This document shows, one piece after another, positions 8,991 through 15,030 of a stretch of 64,000 nt of DNA; position 1 is the stretch's first letter, and each line of letters begins with the position of its first letter. Origin of the DNA: Accumulibacter sp036625275 (GTDB lineage Bacteria; Pseudomonadota; Gammaproteobacteria; Burkholderiales; Rhodocyclaceae). The position numbers were made by a program, and so were the translations under genes. The notes beneath the pieces were generated by a model. The model did not search any database. It worked only from the letters and a program-made list of their open reading frames with translations, and was not told the DNA's origin. Where the stretch lies: NCBI RefSeq assembly GCF_036625275.1, contig NZ_JAZKUD010000003.1, forward strand, positions 62,001 through 126,000. Direction: 5' to 3'.

Positions 8991-9638
8991 CTAGCCGCCC
9001 TGGTAGGCGGTGTAGGCCTGGTAAGCGGCAAACACCGCCAGGACCAGAAAGAAGGCGCCGCTGATCCGATGCAGCAGAGTCAGCGGAATTTTTTGCAGGA
9101 TGGTGCGGCCCGCCAGGATTCCCAGTGCCGAGGTGGTTGCCAGCGCCAGGGTGGCGCCGAGCCAGATCGCGGCCGGCGCGTGAACGCTGCTCAAGGCCAC
9201 GACCGCGAGCTGCGTCTTGTCGCCAAATTCAGCCACCGTCAGCAAGACGAAGGTGGTGAAGAAAATCCCATGACCACTCTTTTCCTCGATTTCCTCATCC
9301 TCGTCGTCCTCTTCGGCGCGCAGCGCGTGCAGGCCGAAGAGGGCGAAGAGAATGGCCACTGTCGCGCTGACCACGTATTCCGGCAACCAACTGGCAATGG
9401 CGGCGCCGAAAACGACGGCCAGGGTATTCAGCAGCGAAAATGCCGCCAGCGCACCGAGCATCACCGGCATCGGCCGATGCCGCGAGGCCAGGGTCATGCA
9501 TACCAGTTGACTCTTGTCGCCGATTTCGGCGGCGGCGATTAAGGCAAAGCTGGTGGCAGCCGCCGCCGACAGCTCGACGATGCCGCCAGCGCCCACCAGG
9601 GATGAGATGTGCGGCAGCAGACCCTGTGGAGTATCCAT
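8991..9638 (-). CDS. TMEM165/GDT1 family (UPF0016) cation exporter
   Basis: A 215-residue membrane protein with two copies of the family motif: EIGDKS at residues 38-43 and EFGDKT in the second half. They are separated by a charged acidic loop (EEDDEDEEIEE). The family exports Mn2+ or Ca2+ in exchange for protons; bacterial members such as MneA mainly affect manganese. The ATG at 9638 is preferred over longer in-frame starts because GGAG lies about 8 nt upstream. A TATAAT hexamer on the minus strand (9706-9711) could be the -10 of its promoter, without a good -35. I looked for a yybP-ykoY manganese riboswitch in the leader and did not find its conserved sequences. It is the first gene of the apparent operon with the VIT protein and exosortase. 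Confidence 0.88.
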   Translation of the reverse strand: MDTPQGLLPHISSLVGAGGIVELSAAAATSFALIAAAEIGDKSQLVCMTLASRHRPMPVMLGALAAFSLLNTLAVVFGAAIASWLPEYVVSATVAILFALFGLHALRAEEDDEDEEIEEKSGHGIFFTTFVLLTVAEFGDKTQLAVVALSSVHAPAAIWLGATLALATTSALGILAGRTILQKIPLTLLHRISGAFFLVLAVFAAYQAYTAYQGG

Positions 9639-10018
9639 TCTGTTCTCCGGAAAAGTGTCGGTGAGAGGCGCCGACGTGACTGAGCAATGCGGCGAAAAGC
9701 CCACGATTATAGCCTGCATGTTCGGCTGGGAACGATCCGGCAAGGATCGGAGGGTGCGAATGAAAGTGTTGGTTGAAGTACTTGGTCCGATGGAGAGACG
9801 TTGGCATCGGTAATCGCCCCTCCCCCCTCGCGGGGGAGCCACTGTTCGGTATTCAGACAAACGGCTGACCAGGCATGCCAAGGGCTCTCCCACGGGCTTA
9901 AGATCCCAGAGGGGTGTCGGGCTATGCCTCGCCTTCCGAACTCTTTTTCACAACATCCATGCGGCTCTCTGCGACCCACACCTTGGGGCTCTGCCCCAAA
10001 CCCCGCACTCGCCGTGAG

Positions 10019-10057
10019 GCAGGGGCCGGGGATACTACACCCCTCCCCGGCCCCTGC
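10019..10057. repeat. Perfect 14-bp inverted repeat (GC-rich hairpin)
   Basis: Arms GCAGGGGCCGGGGA (10019-10032) and TCCCCGGCCCCTGC (10044-10057) are perfectly complementary around an 11-nt loop. It lies in the ~690-base gene-free stretch 9639-10330, just after a shorter hairpin TTGGGGC/GCCCCAA at 9983-9999. No T-run follows on either strand, so it is not a classical intrinsic terminator. Confidence 0.75.
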
Positions 10058-10078
10058 CTCCAGCGTATTTGGCTTACA

Positions 10079-10157
10079 GGGCGTCAAGAGGCTTTCGCGG
10101 CATAAACGCGAGAGAAAATACCTCTCTCGCATTTATTCCACGGTCCTCTTGACCCCC
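10079..10157. repeat. Large nested imperfect palindrome
   Basis: The inner arms at 10102-10115 and 10123-10136 pair over 14 bp with one mismatch around a 7-nt loop. The outer arms GTCAAGAGG and CCTCTTGAC flank the inner stem and pair perfectly over 9 bp; with three more bases on each side, one mismatch is included. The whole ~79-bp unit could fold into one long stem or behave as a miniature element. It carries no coding sequence. Confidence 0.7.
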
Positions 10158-10223
10158 TTTCAGCCATCACTTCCCATGCTCTCCCAAATGAACCAAAAAC
10201 CATGAAACGAAGCATACAAGGGG

Positions 10224-10280
10224 AAACGGTCATGTCATGACTTGCATGATCGGGGGGGCCTGGAGAAGTCATGACCGTTA
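10224..10280 (-). repeat. Composite repeat, copy 1: palindromic module only, diverged
   Basis: This minus-orientation copy of the dispersed palindromic module starts AAACGGTCATG and ends GAAGTCATGACCGTTA, with the core CATGATCGGGGGGGCCTGG. It differs from the consensus by a small insertion in the left arm and a changed base next to the right arm. The GC-rich and terminal modules seen in other copies are absent. It sits 50 bases upstream of the 'AMPFG' gene. Confidence 0.85.
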
Positions 10281-10330
10281 GCCGTCCGAAACGCCTCATC
10301 AGCCAACGCTGAACCTGACAGGAACCAGAC

Positions 10331-12301
10331 ATGAAACCACACGCTTTCATCGCCATGCCCTTCGGCAGCAAACCCGGTCACGATGGCCGGCCGATCGACT
10401 TCAATCGCGTCTATGCCGAGTACATCCGGCCGGCGCTGGAGGCGGCGGGTCTCGAGGTCTTCCGGGCTGACGAGGAGACCCGCGCCGGCGATATCCGGAC
10501 CGACATGTTCCAGGAGCTGCTGGTCGCTGATCTGGTGGTGGCCGATCTGACGCTCGACAACGCCAACGTCTGGTATGAACTGGGGGTGCGGCACGCCTTG
10601 CGCGCGCGCGGCGTCGTCCTGGTGCAGGGGCCGCGGCCGAACCAGCCGTTCGACATTTACACCGATCGCAAGCTCAGCTACTCGCTGGTCGACGGTGCTC
10701 CCGACCCGGTGAAGCTGCCGGCCGAGCGTGATGCGCTGACCGCGATGGCGCGCGCCAGCATGGCGACCTCGACACGGCGGAAGGTGAGCCCGGTGTTTCA
10801 GTTGATTCCCAACCTGGAACAGCCGGAATGGCGCCGGCTGCTGCTGGCCGAGCGCAACGAGTTTTCCGATGCCTACGACCGCTGGTCGAGCCGCATGGAA
10901 GTCGCGCGCCAGAAAAACCGGCCCGGCGACATCCTGGTCCTCGCCGACGAGACGCCGATGCGCGCGCTGCACATTGAAGCCAGGCGCGGCGCCGGCAACG
11001 CTCTGCTCAAGCTCCAGCAATATGCACTGGCGCTCGAGCAGTTCGAACTGGCGCTCGACATCGATGCGGACGACAAGGCCAGTCGGGAGAAGAGATCGCT
11101 CTGTCTGGGTCGCCTCGGACGCTTCGAAGAGGCGCGGGAATGCGTCAGGCAGCTCACCGACGATCATCCGCGGGACGCCGAGTCCTGGGCGCTTGCCGGT
11201 CGCGTCGAGAAGGAATGCTGGATGGCCCGCTGGCGCCGGCCGGGGCTGACGCCGGCAGAGATGCAAACCCTGGCGAGAGAAGAGAATGCTGCCCTGGGCG
11301 AGGCAATCGATCCCTATTACCGCGCTTTCGTCAGCGACCCGACGCATCACTACTCGGGGATCAATGCGCTGACCCTGCAACTGCTTCGCCGGCACTGTGG
11401 TGGCGATGACCATCAGCGGGTGATCGACAATCTGGTCGGCGGCGTGCTGTGGGCCAGCCTGACCGCCCAGGAGCGAGACCACAAGGATTACTGGGCGCGC
11501 GCCAGCTACGCAGAACTGTGCCTGCTGGTCAATCCGCTCGACAGTGTCCGCAAGGAGTACGGCAACATGGTCGCGGCCGCCAACCGCGACTGGTTTGCCC
11601 TCGATTCCAGCCGGCAGACCTTGACCCTGCTGCACGACCTCGGCTTTCGTCCGGACCAGACCGCCGTCGCGCTGGCCATTGTCGACCGCGAGATCGCCCG
11701 CATCACCCCGCCGTTCGAGCCGCGGCAGGTGCTGCTGTTCAGCGGCCACATGATCGACGGCCCGAACCGCGTACCGCCGCGCTTTCCGGCGGCACGGGAG
11801 GGGCTGGCAGCCGAGCGGATCGGGCAGGCGCTCGACCAGCTCGGCGCCGGGCCCGGCGACCTGGCGCTGGCGCAGGCCGCCAGCGGTGGCGACCTGCTGT
11901 TCCTCGAAGCCTGCCAGGCGCGCGGCGTCCGCCTGCAACTGCTGCTGCCCTTCGATGAACCGGAGTTCATCGAACGTTCGATCCTTGCCGCCAGCAATGG
12001 CGAGCAGTGGCGCCAACGCTACTTCGTCGTGACCGCCGCCCCCGATGTGACGCGACGCCTCATGCCGGACGAACTGGGTCCCTTGCCGAAAAGCCGGCGC
12101 GGCGAGCCGGCGAACGCCTTCGAACGCTGCAATCTCTGGCTGCTGTACACCGCGCTGACCTGGGGAGTTCACAAGGTGCGTTTTGTCTGCCTGTGGAATG
12201 GTGGCGGCGGCGACGGGCCGGGCGGCACCGCGCACATGTACAACGAAGTGAAGCGCCGCACCGGACGGGTGACCTGGCTCGATACGCGCACCCTGTGGTG
12301 A
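10331..12301 (+). CDS. Three-part protein: 'AMPFG' nucleoside-deoxyribosyltransferase/TIR-like domain + TPR (DUF4071/TRAFs-binding-like) + SLOG-like domain
   Basis: The 656-residue soluble protein opens with KPHAFIAMPFG, continues with ADEETRAGDIRTDM and ends its first domain with DLTLDNANVWYELGVRHAL. This is the pattern of a Rossmann-like nucleotide-binding domain related to nucleoside 2-deoxyribosyltransferases and TIR-like folds (about 1-150). A helical region at about 215-460 has TPR-like repeats (ALEQFELALDIDADDKASREK) and resembles the domain called DUF4071/TRAFs-binding. The last ~180 residues contain LLFSGHMIDGPNR and ASGGDLLFLEACQARGV, which I read as a SLOG-like nucleotide or ligand-sensing fold. 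Such architectures are known from predicted signalling and conflict systems, but no function is proven. No effector partner is adjacent: the next gene is rluA on the other strand. A repeat copy lies directly upstream. Confidence 0.7.
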   Translation: MKPHAFIAMPFGSKPGHDGRPIDFNRVYAEYIRPALEAAGLEVFRADEETRAGDIRTDMFQELLVADLVVADLTLDNANVWYELGVRHALRARGVVLVQGPRPNQPFDIYTDRKLSYSLVDGAPDPVKLPAERDALTAMARASMATSTRRKVSPVFQLIPNLEQPEWRRLLLAERNEFSDAYDRWSSRMEVARQKNRPGDILVLADETPMRALHIEARRGAGNALLKLQQYALALEQFELALDIDADDKASREKRSLCLGRLGRFEEARECVRQLTDDHPRDAESWALAGRVEKECWMARWRRPGLTPAEMQTLAREENAALGEAIDPYYRAFVSDPTHHYSGINALTLQLLRRHCGGDDHQRVIDNLVGGVLWASLTAQERDHKDYWARASYAELCLLVNPLDSVRKEYGNMVAAANRDWFALDSSRQTLTLLHDLGFRPDQTAVALAIVDREIARITPPFEPRQVLLFSGHMIDGPNRVPPRFPAAREGLAAERIGQALDQLGAGPGDLALAQAASGGDLLFLEACQARGVRLQLLLPFDEPEFIERSILAASNGEQWRQRYFVVTAAPDVTRRLMPDELGPLPKSRRGEPANAFERCNLWLLYTALTWGVHKVRFVCLWNGGGGDGPGGTAHMYNEVKRRTGRVTWLDTRTLW

Positions 12302-12341
12302 GCGAACCGCGCGTACCGGCACCCGCGCGACGCGGCATTCG

Positions 12342-13034
12342 CTAGAATGGTGGCGGGCAGCAGAACGCCAGCGGCCGGGCTGTCTCGGGGTGCGCGAAGG
12401 CCAGGGACTCGGCGTGCAGCAGCAGGCGTTGGCCGGCGCCGCTCGCGGCGCCGGCCGCCTGGGCGTAGAGTCCGTCACCGACGATGGGATGACCGATCGC
12501 CAGCAGGTGCACGCGCAACTGGTGCGTCCGACCCGTCTCCGGCCACAGCGCCACGCGCGTGGTGTGGGCGAGCGGGTCATGGCTCAGCACCTGGTAACGC
12601 GTCCGGGAGGGCTTGCCGGCCAGCGGGTCGACCTTCTGGCGGGGGCGGTTGGGCCAGTCGGCAGCAAGCGGCAGGTCGATTTCGCCGCTGAGAAGCGCCG
12701 GCAGGCCACGGACGACCGCCACATACCGCTTGTCGACCTGACGGTTGGCGAACTGGGTGCTCAACCGTCGCTGCATCGTCTTGCCGCGTGCCAGGACCAG
12801 CAGGCCGGAGGTGGCCATGTCCAGGCGATGGACGACCAGCGCTTCCGGGTAGGCTGCCTGCACGCGTCCGGCGAGGCAGTCCTGTTTGTCCTCGCCACGG
12901 CCGGGAACCGAGAGCAGGCCCGCGGGCTTGTTGACCACCAGCAATGACGCGTCGAAGTAGACGATGGCGAGTCCGTCGTCGCCTGGCGCGGGGCAGGTGA
13001 GGGCGGCAAGGGCGGGGGGATGGGTGAGGCTCAT
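12342..13034 (-). CDS. rluA: RluA family pseudouridine synthase
   Basis: The 230-residue protein has the catalytic motif HRLDMATSGLLVLA (Asp72) and the later GRTHQLRVHL of RluA-type synthases. The length matches stand-alone RluA without an S4 domain, rather than RluC or RluD. RluA modifies U746 of 23S rRNA and U32 of certain tRNAs; the symbol rests on length and motif only, and related short RluA-like enzymes have other targets. It starts at ATG 13034 and ends 40 bases from the converging gene at 10331-12301. Confidence 0.82.
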   Translation of the reverse strand: MSLTHPPALAALTCPAPGDDGLAIVYFDASLLVVNKPAGLLSVPGRGEDKQDCLAGRVQAAYPEALVVHRLDMATSGLLVLARGKTMQRRLSTQFANRQVDKRYVAVVRGLPALLSGEIDLPLAADWPNRPRQKVDPLAGKPSRTRYQVLSHDPLAHTTRVALWPETGRTHQLRVHLLAIGHPIVGDGLYAQAAGAASGAGQRLLLHAESLAFAHPETARPLAFCCPPPF

Positions 13035-13359
13035 GTCGGCGGGCAGTGGTCAGACCTGGCAAGGGGCTTGTCGCGCCGACGCCGGAAGACGGCGACGGAC
13101 CCGGACCGGCAGCAGCGCGTGAACTGCCGGCGACGGGATGCGCTGGCCGGGATTCTCGCCCGGCTCGCCTCCGGATGTCGGTGCCGGCATTCCTCGGCCG
13201 GTCCACACTGTACCGCCTGGCTGGCGCCGCACTCTGAATCATCCCCCTGATCGCCGTTTTCAGGCAAAATTCGATTGCTGGCTGGCCCCGTGACGCCTGG
13301 CCATCCTGCCAGACCGCCCGGCCACCTCATCGTGCACAGCGTATGTGAGAGCAAGACAA
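13035..13359. other. Intergenic region without recognised feature
   Basis: About 325 bases lie between the divergent rluA and HDOD genes. I see no coding sequence with a ribosome binding site, no clear -35/-10 pair and no repeat copy, although promoters for both flanking genes must be here. Confidence 0.5.
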
Positions 13360-14208
13360 GTGAGTAATCAAGACTGCTTCCGTATCCTAGAGGACATCGC
13401 CCGCGATCTTTCCGGCGAAGTCGTTTCTTTTCCGACTTTCCTCGATATCACCTTTCAGGTACGGACCGCGCTCAGAAAACCCGATTTGACCATCACCCAT
13501 CTGGGTAAGCTGGTCAGCGCCGAGCCCCTGATGAGCACCAAGATCATCCGTTTGGCCAATTCGGTGGCGATGAACCCCTCTGGAAAGGCCATCGTCGATA
13601 TCAATAGAGCGATCTCGCGAATCGGCATGGAGGCAGTGCGCAGCGTTTCCTTTGCCGTGGCGATGGAACAACTGCTCAATTCAAAGAAGATGGCACCATT
13701 CGAAGCGCTGTCGCGGCGCCTGTGGGAACACACCATGCAGGTCGCCGCGCTGGCACGCGTCCTGGCACGTCGTTTGACCCAGGTCAGCCCCGACGAGGCG
13801 ATGTTCGCTGGTCTGGTGCATGACCTTGGCGTGTTCTACCTGCTCTCGCGGGCCGTGAATTTTCCTGCTCTGGTCGGCGATCCGGCTGAACTGCATGCGT
13901 TGCTGGTGGAATGGCATGACAGTATCGGACACGCCCTGCTGGCCGCAATGGGGATGCCGGAAGAACTGCTGGTGGTGGTACAGGAACACGAACAGGATCG
14001 AACGATCGTTACCCTGAAAACGCTGGGGGACGTGCTGTTCGTCGCCAACAAGCTGGCCAATCTGCAGCATGGATGGCGGGACAGCCTGTTTTGCGCTCCG
14101 CTTGACCCTGCCAGGCTGTCGCAGCTGTTTGATACCCAGGCGCTCGGCGCCCTGCTTGCCGAATCTGCAGAAGACCTGGCTTCGCTGAAAAGCGCGCTCT
14201 GCTCCTGA
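13360..14208 (+). CDS. HDOD domain protein
   Basis: About 282 residues from GTG 13360 (a GTG at 13345 is also possible; neither has a strong Shine-Dalgarno). The HDOD pattern is clear: LSAEPLMSTKIIRLANS early, INRAISRIGMEAVRSVSFAVAM in the middle, then LWEHTMQVAALARVLAR and MFAGLVHDLGVFYLL. HDOD proteins are catalytically degenerate relatives of HD-domain phosphohydrolases that take part in signalling, often with c-di-GMP or chemotaxis pathways. A cytoplasmic role is expected, since there is no membrane span or attached output domain. A composite repeat starts 17 bases after the stop. Confidence 0.85.
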   Translation: MSNQDCFRILEDIARDLSGEVVSFPTFLDITFQVRTALRKPDLTITHLGKLVSAEPLMSTKIIRLANSVAMNPSGKAIVDINRAISRIGMEAVRSVSFAVAMEQLLNSKKMAPFEALSRRLWEHTMQVAALARVLARRLTQVSPDEAMFAGLVHDLGVFYLLSRAVNFPALVGDPAELHALLVEWHDSIGHALLAAMGMPEELLVVVQEHEQDRTIVTLKTLGDVLFVANKLANLQHGWRDSLFCAPLDPARLSQLFDTQALGALLAESAEDLASLKSALCS

Positions 14209-14225
14209 ATTCGCCGACCGGCACC

Positions 14226-14343
14226 TAACGGTCATGACTTTTCCAGGCACCCCGATCATGAAAGTCATGACCGTTTCCCTCTCTCCCTCTCCCGCGAGGG
14301 GAGAGGGGAGGTTCGTGAGTCGCTGACGCGACTTTCACATTAA
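14226..14343 (+). repeat. Composite repeat, copy 2 (palindromic + short GC hairpin + terminal module)
   Basis: The palindromic module 14226-14276 has perfect arms AACGGTCATGACTTT and AAAGTCATGACCGTT around CCAGGCACCCCGATCATG. It is followed by a CT-rich hairpin (CTCTCCCGCGAGGGGAGAG) and the terminal module TCGTGAGTCGCTGACGCGAC continuing to CATTAA. This is the shortest complete copy in the window and serves as reference. Confidence 0.92.
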
Positions 14344-14386
14344 CGGGTCGCGGCAAAATCGATGACCGCCCGCGCAACGTACCGTA

Positions 14387-14896
14387 CTACAGCCGCTGGA
14401 TCTTGGCGAGCAAGCCGGTTGTCGATGTCTGGTGAATGAACGGCAAGGAGCGCACGCAACCGCCCCAACCGCTGACTTCCTCATTGCCGACGATTCTCTC
14501 GAGTGGCCAGTCGCCACCCTTGACAAGGATATTGGGTCGGCAATCGAGAATGCGCTGCAATGGCGTATCTTCCTCAAACCAGGTCACCAGAGTGACCGAT
14601 TCGAGAGCGGCGACGACCGCCAGACGATCGCGCAAGGGATTGACCGGACGGTCGTCGCCTTTGCCAAGACGTTTGACCGATGCATCCGAATTCAGCGCAA
14701 CGACCAGCGCCGCACCGAGTGCGCGGGCTTCGGCGAGGAGGCTGACATGGCCGCGGTGCAGCAGATCGAAGCAGCCGTTGGTGAATACCAGCGGACGCGG
14801 CATGCGGTCAAGGCGCTCGGCAAGTTCGCCGGGGGAAACGATCTTGCTTTCGAAGGCCGGCAGGTGGGTCGATGGTTGAAGCCTGGGATCGGACAT
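14387..14896 (-). CDS. rfaE2: D-glycero-beta-D-manno-heptose 1-phosphate adenylyltransferase (stand-alone RfaE domain II)
   Basis: The 169-residue nucleotidyltransferase has TNGCFDLLHRGHVSLL with the HxGH motif at residues 47-50. Later come LNSDASVKRLGKGDDRPVNPLRDR and ILVKGGDW, the fingerprint of the RfaE/HldE cytidylyltransferase-like domain. It transfers AMP from ATP to heptose 1-phosphate in the ADP-heptose pathway for the lipopolysaccharide inner core. In enterobacteria this domain is fused to the kinase; here it stands alone, as is usual in betaproteobacteria, and the kinase gene is outside the window. Its 5' end diverges from the HD-GYP gene. Confidence 0.88.
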   Translation of the reverse strand: MSDPRLQPSTHLPAFESKIVSPGELAERLDRMPRPLVFTNGCFDLLHRGHVSLLAEARALGAALVVALNSDASVKRLGKGDDRPVNPLRDRLAVVAALESVTLVTWFEEDTPLQRILDCRPNILVKGGDWPLERIVGNEEVSGWGGCVRSLPFIHQTSTTGLLAKIQRL

Positions 14897-15030
14897 CCGT
14901 CACTTCCGCAAAAGCGCACATCGTACCGCCTTTCGAAATCGGGCGGCACCGGTTGGCCCGATTATGCAGCGCACGAAGTCATGCTTTTTCGGTATCGTGC
15001 GTTATTCGGGATTCGCCACAGGGGCCGGTC

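Noticed and set aside
6202..8994. 930-residue plus-strand ORF opposite the exosortase and VIT genes
   Set aside because: It is a mirror ORF of GC-rich genes; composition is Gln/Arg/Gly-rich without domains, while the minus strand has clear families.
9639..9720. Manganese (yybP-ykoY) riboswitch upstream of the TMEM165-type gene
   Set aside because: The leader lacks the conserved core sequences of that riboswitch; only a TATAAT hexamer and a ribosome site are visible.
9813..9845. CCCCTCCCCCCTCGCGGGGGAG hairpin resembling the GC stem of the composite repeat
   Set aside because: The flanking palindromic and terminal modules are absent, so membership in the family cannot be supported.
10235..12580. 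781-residue minus-strand ORF opposite the AMPFG gene and rluA
   Set aside because: Long antisense ORF created by GC-rich codon bias; its beginning is out-of-frame rluA and no domain is recognisable.
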